Positions 1 through 7,481 of a stretch of DNA of 64,000 bases are shown here, in pieces. The notes under the pieces are model-generated. The model was not told the origin of the DNA and ran no database searches. It worked only from the letters and a program-made list of their open reading frames with translations. Within the stretch, counting starts at the first letter, position 1. Each line of letters starts with the position of its first letter. This DNA is from Thermococcus sp. 21S7. GTDB taxonomy: Archaea > Methanobacteriota_B > Thermococci > Thermococcales > Thermococcaceae. The position numbers were made by a program, and so were the translations under genes. The stretch is taken from assembly GCF_012027615.1 (NCBI RefSeq), contig NZ_SNUT01000005.1, positions 183,758-247,757 on the forward strand, written 5' to 3'.

Positions 1-829
1 TCCCAAGCTCGTGGATTAGCTTTACCGCTCCCTCGGTGAAGGGGTAGATTGGATCATCTGTGTCCCGTATCCTCACCCTGTTGAGCCTCTTCTTCACCAG
101 CTCGTAGGCCTCGTCTATGCTCATTGGTCTGAGCTTGAACTCGTAGTGGAGGCGCATGAAGAAGGCAGGGAAAATCTTGGAGTACTCCTCGTAGGCCTCG
201 GGGACGCAGGCGAAGGCAACGATACAGCCCTGGGGCATGTTGCTGATGAAGTGCCTGAGCATCTCGAAGAACTGTATCTTCTCCCTCTCGCTCGCGCTCC
301 CCATGTTCTCAAGCTCGTCCAGGAGAAGGGCGCAGTAGGGGTATCTCCCCATCTGCTCGGTTAAAAGTTCGGCTATGTCTCTGCTTTTGTACTCGTCCCT
401 GTCGCTCAGCATCTTTTCAAGCCTGTCTATGAATCCGAGCTTTTTGGAGAGGTTCTCCAGGAAGATGTTCGTCCTGCTCTTCGGCGGCTTGAGGGCGTAG
501 AAGATGTCGCGCGTGAGCTTGAGGATGTCGTTCGTGTCGACCTTGACGTATATAGCCTTCCCGCGGTTTTCCTCTACGGCCTTGGCTATGGTCTTGAGCC
601 TCTGAGTCTTGCCCATTCCGAGGGGGCCGACGATGCTCATGGCTATCGAGCTTTTGTTCCCAATGACCTCGGAGATTATCATCTGGAGGCGCATGTCTAT
701 CTCTTGATAGACGTGAATGCTCTCGACGTCGGTTATTCCCTCGCTTGCGAGCTGTTCAAAGGGATTTCGAGAAAGACCGTAAACTTCGTATGACTGATAT
801 GGATAAAGCTTAAGGCCACCGGCTTCCAT
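1..829 (-). CDS. AAA+ ATPase, ORC1/Cdc6-like (3' end cut by window)
   Basis: The reading frame is open from an ATG at 829 to the window edge, 276 codons without a stop, so the C-terminus is missing. Residues near 68-75 read GPLGMGKT (Walker A) and near 170 CALLLDELEN (Walker B with a sensor-type Asn), typical of AAA+ ATPases of the ORC1/Cdc6/TniB type. The start follows a GGTGAG ribosome site and gives an N-terminus (LYPYQSYEVYGLSRNPFEQL) like those of archaeal AAA proteins that bind DNA. It diverges from the THUMP gene across about 60 bp. The winged-helix region that would separate a replication initiator from a general AAA ATPase lies outside the window, so the role is open. Confidence 0.75.
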   Translation of the reverse strand, partial: MEAGGLKLYPYQSYEVYGLSRNPFEQLASEGITDVESIHVYQEIDMRLQMIISEVIGNKSSIAMSIVGPLGMGKTQRLKTIAKAVEENRGKAIYVKVDTNDILKLTRDIFYALKPPKSRTNIFLENLSKKLGFIDRLEKMLSDRDEYKSRDIAELLTEQMGRYPYCALLLDELENMGSASEREKIQFFEMLRHFISNMPQGCIVAFACVPEAYEEYSKIFPAFFMRLHYEFKLRPMSIDEAYELVKKRLNRVRIRDTDDPIYPFTEGAVKLIHELG

Positions 830-890
830 TTTAACTCACCGCATAGTTTAGGAACGCGAAATATAAAAACCTGTCCATTGGTGAGCGGAG

Positions 891-1376
891 ATGACGATTC
901 TTCTCGTTACGGCTCCGGCTGGACGTGAGGGCGACGCCATACTCGAACTGGAGTGGGCGCTGGGGAAGGTCAGGGTCAGGGGTACAGACTGGAGGGGCGT
1001 TCTCCTCGCCGAAACGCCCCTGTCGAAGAAGGAAGCCATAGGAAGGCTGAAGAACTTCGAGACCCAGGCGATACAGCGCGTTGTCCCCCTCGACCTCATC
1101 GTTCCCGCCAGGAGGGAAGAGATAGAAAAGGCCGTCCTTGAAGTGGCGAAAAGAATAGACGGCACCTTTGCGGTGCGCGCCAAGGTCAGGGGGAACAAGA
1201 GGATGTCCCAGAGGGAGCTTGAAATAGGCCTCGGTTCGCTTATAGTGGAAGCCTTCGGCCTAAAAGTCAACCTCAGCGACCCGGACTACACCGTCGCCGT
1301 CGAGGTGCTGGGGAAAAAGGCCGGAATCGGGCTGGTGGGAAGGGGTGAACTGCTTCGCTTTGAGGTAGTCGAGTGA
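891..1376 (+). CDS. Stand-alone THUMP-domain protein
   Basis: 161 residues; most of the chain matches the THUMP RNA-binding fold, with the pattern VRAKVRGNKRMSQRELEIGLG in the middle and a C-terminal strand TVAVEVLGKKAGIGLVGRGE as in ThiI and Tan1. No catalytic domain is fused. Stand-alone archaeal THUMP proteins of this size are thought to help a tRNA acetyltransferase make N4-acetylcytidine, as yeast Tan1 does; that is inference from family. The ATG follows GGTGAGCGGAG. It sits alone between a divergent AAA ATPase and a downstream nitroreductase, so context adds little. Confidence 0.75.
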   Translation: MTILLVTAPAGREGDAILELEWALGKVRVRGTDWRGVLLAETPLSKKEAIGRLKNFETQAIQRVVPLDLIVPARREEIEKAVLEVAKRIDGTFAVRAKVRGNKRMSQRELEIGLGSLIVEAFGLKVNLSDPDYTVAVEVLGKKAGIGLVGRGELLRFEVVE

Positions 1377-1409
1377 AGCCTAAAATAGTATGACGTCCAA
1401 TTCATAAAC

Positions 1410-2120
1410 ATGAACTTCAGGCACGTCTCGTACATCGTCGTGGCCCTGGTGGTAGCCTCGTCCCTCCTTCTCGTCCTCAAGCCCTACATCCTCTGGAGGG
1501 GAGTGGGCGAGACCCTTTCGGGGGAGGTCATAGCCCTGCCGGAGCCCAGGCTGGACTCAGAGGTTAGCGTCGAGGAAGCGATAGCGAGGCGGAGGAGCAT
1601 ACGCTCCTACAGGGACGAGCCCGTAACCCTTGGCCAGCTCTCCCAGCTCCTCTGGGCGGCACAGGGGATAACTGCCCAGCGAACCAAGTTTCGGGCATCG
1701 CCCAGCGCGGGGGCGACGTATCCCTTCGAGGTCTACGTGGTGGCGGGGAACGTTGAGGGCCTTGCCCCGGGAGTGTATCGCTACGACCCCTTCAACCACA
1801 CCCTCGTGTTGGTGAAGGCCGGCGACTACAGAAAAGCCCTCCAGGATGCCGCCCTCGATCAGCGGTGGGTTGGGGATGCACCCCTCAGCATAGTCCTCGT
1901 GGCCTTCTATGGGAGAACGACCTCCTACTATGGTGAACGGGGCGTCAGGTACGTCCACATGGAGGCTGGCCACATAGGCCAGAACCTCTACCTTCAGGCA
2001 ACCGCTCTAAGCCTGGGAACCGTCGCGGTTGGGGCCTTCTACGATGAGGGTGTTGCGGAGATACTGGGCACCGATGGTGCTCCCCTTTACATCTTCCCTG
2101 TGGGTGTTCCAAATGGTTAG
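1410..2120 (+). CDS. Membrane-anchored SagB/ThcOx-type nitroreductase
   Basis: 236 residues. An N-terminal hydrophobic segment (about residues 7-23) would anchor it to the membrane with the catalytic domain probably outside. The rest fits the FMN-dependent nitroreductase superfamily in its SagB-type branch: RRSIRSYRDEPVTLGQLSQLLWAAQG near the start of the domain, SAGATYPFEVYVV, and GHIGQNLYLQATALSLGTVAVGAF near the end. In RiPP gene clusters SagB enzymes oxidise azolines, but stand-alone archaeal members like this one have no known substrate and no cyclodehydratase is nearby. Its TAG stop overlaps the ATG of the next small membrane gene by 8 bp, implying co-translation. Confidence 0.8.
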   Translation: MNFRHVSYIVVALVVASSLLLVLKPYILWRGVGETLSGEVIALPEPRLDSEVSVEEAIARRRSIRSYRDEPVTLGQLSQLLWAAQGITAQRTKFRASPSAGATYPFEVYVVAGNVEGLAPGVYRYDPFNHTLVLVKAGDYRKALQDAALDQRWVGDAPLSIVLVAFYGRTTSYYGERGVRYVHMEAGHIGQNLYLQATALSLGTVAVGAFYDEGVAEILGTDGAPLYIFPVGVPNG

Positions 2121-2292
2121 CTTTGACCACTACACCCTTGGCTACCTGAGCTTTGCCCTCATGGGCCTCGCCATGCTGAGCGGGGCACTGATATTCCTAT
2201 CAAAGCGCAGGGAGACGTGGATAAAGGCCCACATCGTCATCAGCGTGATAGCGTACATCATCATGTTCCTCTCAATATGGCTCGTTAGATGA
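2113..2292 (+). CDS. 59-residue two-helix membrane protein
   Basis: Starts at an ATG overlapping the last codons of the nitroreductase gene and encodes MVSFDHYTLGYLSFALMG followed by two hydrophobic segments (about residues 8-27 and 37-56) separated by a short basic loop (SKRRETW). The frame is open further upstream, but that stretch lies inside the nitroreductase gene and reads unlike a membrane protein. A membrane partner of the nitroreductase is a reasonable inference. I do not recognise a named family. Confidence 0.6.
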   Translation: MVSFDHYTLGYLSFALMGLAMLSGALIFLSKRRETWIKAHIVISVIAYIIMFLSIWLVR

Positions 2293-2333
2293 ACCTAAAG
2301 CTTATTAGACCCTGTGGGCTATCCGTGCAGGGG

Positions 2334-2831
2334 ATGGGAATGTACGACGTTCACGAGGTCGTTGAGGCCCTCTCAAGGCTGAGCTACAGGGACGCCCTTG
2401 CGTACTGGATAGAGGGTGAGAAGAAGGAGGCGGAATTTTATCGCGAGCTCGCGAGGCGTGCCCGCAACCTGGGTCTCGGAGAGGAACTGGTGAAAACCTT
2501 CGAGAAGCTGGCCGAGGATTCGCTGAACCACGCCGCCGAGCTTGAGGCCCAGCTCGGGGAGACCTACGGGGACGTTCCGAGGAGCGACCTTCCCCCGCTT
2601 GAGGTTCTTCCGGTTCTCAATGAATTCGAGAGGGCAGACCAGCTGGAGGAGGTTTTGAAGGCGGCGATGGAGAGCGAGCTGATAGCCCACGAGTCCTACA
2701 AGCTGCTCGCGGAGAGTGTGGATGACGAACGGCTGAGGGAGTTCTACTCCAAACTGGCCGACGTTGAGCGGGGCCACTACGAGATGCTCCTGGAGAGGTA
2801 CAGTGAGTTGCTGACCTCCTCCCCGCCGTGA
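2334..2831 (+). CDS. Ferritin-like (rubrerythrin-type) protein
   Basis: About 165 residues of four-helix bundle character with Glu and His spaced as in rubrerythrin/ferritin-like iron sites: EGEKKEAEFYRELA, EDSLNHAAELE, ESELIAHESYKLLAE and DVERGHYEMLLERY. No C-terminal rubredoxin domain is seen, so this is the bare ferritin-like unit. In anaerobic archaea such proteins usually serve in peroxide or iron handling; that is a family inference. The frame is open to an ATG at 2289 that overlaps the previous stop, but a TATA-like AAGCTTATTAG lies about 30 bp before 2334, favouring a leaderless start at 2334 or 2340. The next gene is a paralogue. Confidence 0.7.
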   Translation: MGMYDVHEVVEALSRLSYRDALAYWIEGEKKEAEFYRELARRARNLGLGEELVKTFEKLAEDSLNHAAELEAQLGETYGDVPRSDLPPLEVLPVLNEFERADQLEEVLKAAMESELIAHESYKLLAESVDDERLREFYSKLADVERGHYEMLLERYSELLTSSPP

Positions 2832-3030
2832 GGGGCGAGGGTTCCAGCGGGTTAACCCCTCGCTAATGAAATGTAAAGAAAAAGGCCTGAAATCCCGAAA
2901 TCCGATTCAAAAACACCTCCCCTTTTGGTAAATCCTTTATTAACTGTCCTTTTCCCCTAAACTCCTTTTATAGACGGTTGTGCCAAATGCCGTATAAAGC
3001 CTCCGGTGTAAGTTTTATTGGGTGAGTGGG

Positions 3031-3543
3031 ATGGTTGATCTCGAAGGCTTGTCTTTCCTTGAGGAACTTCCCCTGGGGGAGCTTCTCGCCCACTGGATAT
3101 CCCTGGAGGGTGACAAGGCCCTGCTCTACGAGAGGCTGGCCGAGAGGGCCAGGGGTATGGATGTTGAGGGGGCCGTGGGGGATATGTTCAAACTCCTCGG
3201 CCAAGAAGCGAGAAGACACGAGAAGAAGCTGAGGACCCTCTACACGAGAAAGTTCGGGGATGAGATTCCCGCCGTCAATGGGCCGTCTTTGGAGGAGCTC
3301 TCCGAGATAAGGGAGCTTGAGAGTGAGAACGACGTTTTTGCCGTTCTTAAGTGTGCCCTTGAGCTGGAGGAGGTTGCAGAGAGGGTTTACTCAATTCTAG
3401 CCGAGAAGGCCGACGACGAAACCCTGAGGGCGGTCTTTTCTTACCTCGGTTCCACGGAGAGGCTCCATGAGAGGGCCGTTGGGTCCCTTATACGGGATTA
3501 CGACTACAGAGCAGGTGTAAAAAAAGAGGGAGTGGAGGCTTAG
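3031..3543 (+). CDS. Second ferritin-like protein, paralogue of the preceding gene
   Basis: 170 residues, all-helical, same architecture as the 2334-2831 product: ISLEGDKALLYERLAERA, GQEARRHEKKLRTLY, CALELEEVAERVYSILAEKA and GSTERLHERAVGSL carry Glu/His positions equivalent to the metal ligands of ferritin-like proteins. I chose ATG 3031 because GGTGAG lies at 3021-3026; a GTG at 3022 is also in frame. It has its own promoter region: CTCCTTTTATAGAC at about 2960-2973 and a second TATA-like AAGTTTTATTG just before the start. Its 3' end is 6 bp from the convergent hydrogenase operon. Confidence 0.7.
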   Translation: MVDLEGLSFLEELPLGELLAHWISLEGDKALLYERLAERARGMDVEGAVGDMFKLLGQEARRHEKKLRTLYTRKFGDEIPAVNGPSLEELSEIRELESENDVFAVLKCALELEEVAERVYSILAEKADDETLRAVFSYLGSTERLHERAVGSLIRDYDYRAGVKKEGVEA

Positions 3544-3549
3544 CTCACG

Positions 3550-4041
3550 CTAGCCTTCTGACTCCGCTGCCTCCTTCACTTCTTTTTTGAATAGCTCCTT
3601 GGCCTCCGGCGGCTCCTCTATCAGGTTGTCGCTGTACTTGTCGTAGTCAGCTATCAGGAACTCCTCGCTCATTCTCAGCGCCTTGACGGCCTTCTCCTCT
3701 CCCGGGAACTTCTTGCCCGGGCAGACATCAACGCAGAGGGCGCAGAACATACAGCGTGAAACGTAGTGCCTTATCTTCTTCAGCTCAGGTATCCACTCCA
3801 TGGCATCCGCAGGACAGACCATTATGCAGAGCCGGCAGCCTATGCACCTCTCCGGGTCGTAGACGAGCTTACCCCTGAACCCTTCGGGAACCGGGACGGG
3901 CGGGTTTATCTGAGCTTCACCCTTCTGCACTTTCTCTATGAGCGCCGTGACGTTAGCGGGAGCATGCTTAACCGGGAAGGGGTTGGTGGCGGGCTTCTTG
4001 ACGAGCTGCTTGAGGAGGACGAACATCATCTTGTTTACCAT
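3550..4041 (-). CDS. Membrane-bound hydrogenase paralogue, subunit N (ferredoxin-like, NuoI type)
   Basis: Last gene of the second hydrogenase operon. 163 residues with two 4Fe-4S motifs, CIGCRLCIMVCP (about residues 70-81) and CMFCALCVDVCP (about 96-107), which in this family carry electrons from ferredoxin to the catalytic subunits. Compared with its paralogue at 12133 it has roughly 20 extra residues between KPATNPFP and the first cluster (KHAPANVTALIEKV...) and about 10 extra residues just after the second cluster (GKKFPGEEKA before VKALRMS). Both insertions are visible by eye and could change the contact with the electron donor. It follows subunit M with a 3-bp gap. Confidence 0.85.
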   Translation of the reverse strand: MVNKMMFVLLKQLVKKPATNPFPVKHAPANVTALIEKVQKGEAQINPPVPVPEGFRGKLVYDPERCIGCRLCIMVCPADAMEWIPELKKIRHYVSRCMFCALCVDVCPGKKFPGEEKAVKALRMSEEFLIADYDKYSDNLIEEPPEAKELFKKEVKEAAESEG

Positions 4042-4044
4042 GCG

Positions 4045-5010
4045 TCACACCCCCAGCCATACCAGCGCGAGCCCGACGAGGGCGATTATGTTGACGTAGA
4101 CCCAGAACACTCTGGAGGCCTGCTCTATCCTGAACCTTGCGAACGATGTCCTGACCAGCGTTATCGCCAGCAGGTAGATGACCATGACCTTGAAGAGGAA
4201 CCACAGGGCCTCGACGACGTAGTAGGGCGTTCCAGTTAGGTTCAGGTTGAGCATGCTCGTCAGCGCGAACGGGAAGAACAGCACCACCTCCAGCGCTGCC
4301 ATGGCGAAGCCCCTGACCGCGTCCGAGAGGTAGAACAGTGCAAGATTCCTCCCGCTGTACTCGGCGAGCATACCCTCACATATCTCCGTCTCGGCCTCGG
4401 CTATGTCGAAAGGCAGTTTCGCCAGCTCGGCCGGCGTAACGACGAGTAAGGCCACGAAGAGTAGCACCACGCCCATGGCCGCGAGCGGGCCCGCGACGCC
4501 CCACACCGGTGTGCTCGCTATGGTCGTCAGTGAGAAGCTCTTGTAGAGCACGGCGAAGCCAACTATGACGGTCGCCAGCGGCATCTCGTAGCTCATCATG
4601 AGCACCATTTCCCTCTGCGCACCCACCGAGGAGAACGGGCTTCCCGATGCAAAGCCGCCTATGGCCATTGCCAGCGACTGAAGGGTCAGCAGGTACAGGA
4701 TGACGACGAGGTCTCCGTAGCCTTCGAGCGGAGCTTTGAGCACTCCGAAGGGTATGTACAGGAGCAGGGTCATTGAGGCCGCGAATGAGACTATGGGCAT
4801 GGCGTTGAATATCCACGCCACCGCGTTCTCGGGAACGACGGTCTCCTTCAGGAGCAGCTTGCCAACGTCCCAGAAGGGCTGCCTTATTGGCGGTCCTATC
4901 CTGGAGGTCAGCCTGGCCGAGACGCGCCTGTCTATACCCTTGTAGACCAGTCCGAGGAAAACTCCCAGTACGGGGAACGTAAAGGCGTACAGCAGTGTTT
5001 CGGGGGTCAT
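4045..5010 (-). CDS. Membrane-bound hydrogenase paralogue, subunit M (NuoH type)
   Basis: 321 residues, about eight hydrophobic segments, homologous to complex I NuoH and MbhM, the membrane subunit that seats the hydrogenase module. Typical features are the N-terminal KGIDRRVSARLTSRIGPPIRQPFWD loop, GAQREMVLMMSYEMPL, and the acidic loop KLPFDIAEAETEICEGMLAEYSGR, known in complex I to line the quinone/Q-cavity region and link redox to proton movement. The start overlaps the stop of the small ORF at 5007-5249; without that insertion it would overlap the stop of subunit L in the usual ATGA way. Confidence 0.9.
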   Translation of the reverse strand: MTPETLLYAFTFPVLGVFLGLVYKGIDRRVSARLTSRIGPPIRQPFWDVGKLLLKETVVPENAVAWIFNAMPIVSFAASMTLLLYIPFGVLKAPLEGYGDLVVILYLLTLQSLAMAIGGFASGSPFSSVGAQREMVLMMSYEMPLATVIVGFAVLYKSFSLTTIASTPVWGVAGPLAAMGVVLLFVALLVVTPAELAKLPFDIAEAETEICEGMLAEYSGRNLALFYLSDAVRGFAMAALEVVLFFPFALTSMLNLNLTGTPYYVVEALWFLFKVMVIYLLAITLVRTSFARFRIEQASRVFWVYVNIIALVGLALVWLGV

Positions 5011-5249
5011 TCTCTCACCCCCTCAGCCCTTGTTTGTGCAAGCGCCGTTCTCACTATCGTTCGAACGTCCTTGACGGATGGCGGAACGTTACTAACTCCA
5101 AAACTGGCTTTTCCGCTGGCGGGTGCCTCAATAGTGTCCATTGTCCATTTGCTCGCCCTTAAAGTGCGTCCTCCGGACGCGAGATAGATGCGAGCCTTTG
5201 GAGTGGCCGCTGTTCCCATGCACCCCTCATGGACGATGCTGCAGTTCAT
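5007..5249 (-). CDS. 80-residue ORF inside an insertion between hydrogenase L and M genes
   Basis: An open frame that starts on the last bases of the L gene (ATGA overlap at 5246-5249) and ends on the first bases of M (overlap 5007-5010). The product (MNCSIVHEGCMGTAATPKAR..., ending AQTRAEGVRE) has no domain I recognise, and the paralogous operon at 12-20 kb has no such gene: there L and M overlap directly. The segment is bounded by 16-bp direct repeats, so the ORF is a by-product of an insertion or duplication and its preserved overlaps are inherited from the repeats. Whether it is translated into a functional protein is doubtful. Confidence 0.35.
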   Translation of the reverse strand: MNCSIVHEGCMGTAATPKARIYLASGGRTLRASKWTMDTIEAPASGKASFGVSNVPPSVKDVRTIVRTALAQTRAEGVRE

Positions 5250-5261
5250 TCTCTCACCCCC
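5007..5261. repeat. 16-bp direct repeat pair bounding a 239-bp insertion
   Basis: TCATTCTCTCACCCCC occurs at 5007-5022 and again at 5246-5261, a perfect 16-bp match. Each copy carries one gene junction: the stop of a gene ending GVRE and the ATG of the next. Removing one copy plus the intervening bases restores the ordinary L-to-M overlap. The ends of the 223-bp unique part show no inverted repeats by eye. Confidence 0.8.
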
Positions 5262-6484
5262 AGCTCTTCCCTAAGCTTCCTTGTTTTTTCAACCGCCTTC
5301 AGGTGCAGCGTTGCAGGGTCGATTAGCCTGCCGTTCTCGTCCCTTACCACCGCGACCCTGTCGTTGCAGCACATGCACGGGTCTATGTAGGCGACGACTA
5401 TCGGTATGTCCGCCACCTCGGCTCCGAGGAGGAGCGGTCCCCACGTGTTGATATTGTTGTAGCTCGGTGCTATCACCTTCCAGACGACCGGCCCGTCGCG
5501 CTTGTTGCCGTACTTGAAGTAGTGGATGACCTCACCGCGCGGTGCCTCGTGCATGCCGATTCCCTCCCCTTCGCTCCTCCTTATCTTGGCCAGAAGCGCC
5601 ACGTAGTTTGGAATGGCCATTATCTTGCCTTCTGGCATGTTATCCAGGCAGAACTCGATTATGTCGAGGCTCTGCTCTATCTCGTATATCCTGACGAGGG
5701 TGATGTCGTAGGCATCGCCCCTGGCCTCGCCCACTATGTCCTGCGGCACTATTGCCCTTACGTCAATGTCCGCGTAGGCGTCGTACGGCGTGTCCTGCCT
5801 GACATCCATTCTTAGTCCTGCCGCCCTGGCAACCGGCCCGCATACGTTGAGCTTCTTCGCCATATCCCTGGAAAGCTGTGCCACTCCCCGCGTCCTGGCC
5901 TTGTAGACGGGGTCCGCCAGGAAGACGTCCTTCATCTCCTCCGTGAATATCCGGTAGTAGTTTATCATGTCCCTTACGGCCTTCGCCTGGCTTTCCGTTA
6001 TGTCCCTCCTGACGCCGCCTATCATGAACACGGAGTAGTTTATCCTGTTACCTGTCAGTAGCTCCAGGATGTCGAGAACCTTCTCCCTGCCCTTCCACGT
6101 CCAGAACAGGAGGGAGTCAAAGCCCATCTCGTGCGCCACGACACCGAGCCAGAGTATGTGGCTGTGAATCCTCTCCAGCTCGGCTATTATCGTCCTTATG
6201 TACTGGGCCCTCGGCGGGGCCTCTATTCCCAGGGCCTTTTCGCTTCCTATGACGAAGGCGTAGGGGTGCGATATCGAGCAGATTCCGCATATCCTCTCCG
6301 AGAGGTAGAGGGTCTGTATGGCGTTCCTCTTCATGCCCATGTACTCTATTCCCCTGTGGGCGAAGCCCCTCTTGACGTCCACATCGACTATCCTCTCTCC
6401 CTCGACCTTGGCCTCGACCCTTATCGGCTCCTTCAGCGCCGGGTGGATCGGGCCGACAGGGACGTAGTACTGGGTTTTCGCCAT
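5246..6484 (-). CDS. Membrane-bound hydrogenase paralogue, large catalytic subunit L
   Basis: 412 residues, NuoD/NiFe-hydrogenase large-subunit family (group 4). Both metal-binding pairs are present: RICGIC (C66, C69) and DPCMCCNDR (C370, C373, plus an extra Cys at 372), so all four predicted NiFe ligands remain and the enzyme should be a hydrogenase rather than a sulfane reductase lacking the centre. GPIHPALKEP and HRGIEYMGMKRNAIQTLYLSER near the N-terminus are typical of the family. It is clearly divergent from the L subunit at 13541. ATG 6484 follows GGGGTGAGTG; a GTG at 6487 is the alternative. It overlaps the K gene by one base. Confidence 0.9.
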   Translation of the reverse strand: MAKTQYYVPVGPIHPALKEPIRVEAKVEGERIVDVDVKRGFAHRGIEYMGMKRNAIQTLYLSERICGICSISHPYAFVIGSEKALGIEAPPRAQYIRTIIAELERIHSHILWLGVVAHEMGFDSLLFWTWKGREKVLDILELLTGNRINYSVFMIGGVRRDITESQAKAVRDMINYYRIFTEEMKDVFLADPVYKARTRGVAQLSRDMAKKLNVCGPVARAAGLRMDVRQDTPYDAYADIDVRAIVPQDIVGEARGDAYDITLVRIYEIEQSLDIIEFCLDNMPEGKIMAIPNYVALLAKIRRSEGEGIGMHEAPRGEVIHYFKYGNKRDGPVVWKVIAPSYNNINTWGPLLLGAEVADIPIVVAYIDPCMCCNDRVAVVRDENGRLIDPATLHLKAVEKTRKLREELGVRE

Positions 6485-7038
6485 CACTCACCCCTCCTTA
6501 TCTCGTTCACGCTCTTGTGGGTATGCTTCACCATGTCCTCCACGCCGTACTCGTCCTTCCTCCAGGGGTACTTGCCCTCCGGCCAGTCGTCGGGCAGGAA
6601 TAGGTGCCGCTTGTTCTTCAGGCCCTCGAATTCAACGCCGAGCATCTCCCTAATCTCACGCTCGTTGGTCTCCGCCCCGGGCATCATGTCGGTTATCGTC
6701 GGCAGGACTAGGTTATCCTTCGGAAGGTTGAAGCGCATGGTGACGCTGAGCTCCCCCCAGGGAACGGCCCAGAACAGGCCGAAGGAGTAGACCATCCTCA
6801 GGAAGTCGCCCCCATCGTCCTCTCCGGTTATGAAGTGCAGGTGCGGGTAGTCAAGCTCGAACATGACTTCGACGGCTCTCCTGAAGGCCTTCGGGTCTAT
6901 CTCTATCCAGAGTTCCTGGTACGTTCTCTTCCTCCTGACTCCCATCGTGTACTCCCTGACCTCGTGGGAGAGCAGGGCCTCCCCGAGCGCCTCCTGGAGT
7001 CTCTTGAGGACCTCTTCCGCGCTCATTGGTTCCCTCAT
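6484..7038 (-). CDS. Membrane-bound hydrogenase paralogue, subunit K (NuoC type)
   Basis: 184 residues, soluble, matching the NuoC/30-kDa-like subunit: an N-terminal helix-rich portion, central VMFELDYPHLHFITGEDDG, and the conserved tail MLGVEFEGLKNKRHLFLPDDWPEG. It holds the large and small subunits together in the peripheral arm and has no cofactor of its own. Start ATG 7038 overlaps the J stop; a second Met (MSAEEV) lies four codons inside. Longer than the paralogue at 14833 by ten residues. Confidence 0.88.
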   Translation of the reverse strand: MREPMSAEEVLKRLQEALGEALLSHEVREYTMGVRRKRTYQELWIEIDPKAFRRAVEVMFELDYPHLHFITGEDDGGDFLRMVYSFGLFWAVPWGELSVTMRFNLPKDNLVLPTITDMMPGAETNEREIREMLGVEFEGLKNKRHLFLPDDWPEGKYPWRKDEYGVEDMVKHTHKSVNEIRRGE

Positions 7039-7481
7039 TCTTTCTTCCCCTCCAGCTCCTTTTCCAGCTTCTCTATCTTGAGCCAGGCCTTCACAACGCC
7101 GTCTATTATCGCCTCGGGCCTCGGGGGGCAGCCGGGAACGTAGACGTCCACTGGGATTATCTCGTCTATCGGGCCGGCTATGTTGTAGGAGTCGTAGAAC
7201 ACTCCCCCGCTGGTTCCGCAGTTTCCGATGACCACGACGGCCTTCGGGTCGGGCATCTGCTCGTATATGCGCCTCAGCTTGTCGGCGAAGTCCCTCGGGA
7301 TGGCCCCGGTTACGAGGAGGACATCCGCGTGCCTTGGACTTCCGACGAGTTTGATTCCAAAGCGCTCCACGTCGTAGCGCGGCGTCAGCGCGGCTATAAT
7401 CTCGATATCGCAGGCGTTACAGCTCCCCCCGGAGGCATGGAAAACCCAGAGGGAGCGTTTAAAGTTGGTCAGCTTCCCCAT
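7035..7481 (-). CDS. Membrane-bound hydrogenase paralogue, small subunit J (NuoB type)
   Basis: 148 residues. Cysteines for the proximal 4Fe-4S cluster are all seen: SCNACDIEII (C21, C24), VIGNCGTSGGVF and VPGCPPRPEAI. This subunit passes electrons from the N subunit clusters to the NiFe site of L. It starts directly with the catalytic domain (SLWVFHASGGS) and lacks the 25-residue basic/serine extension found in its paralogue at 15354. The start ATG at 7481 is separated by no bases from the I gene stop. Confidence 0.9.
   Translation of the reverse strand: MGKLTNFKRSLWVFHASGGSCNACDIEIIAALTPRYDVERFGIKLVGSPRHADVLLVTGAIPRDFADKLRRIYEQMPDPKAVVVIGNCGTSGGVFYDSYNIAGPIDEIIPVDVYVPGCPPRPEAIIDGVVKAWLKIEKLEKELEGKKE

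Noticed and set aside
6131..6790. 219-codon plus-strand frame opposite hydrogenase L/K genes
   Set aside because: Antisense to two conserved genes with overlapping starts; no promoter or ribosome site.
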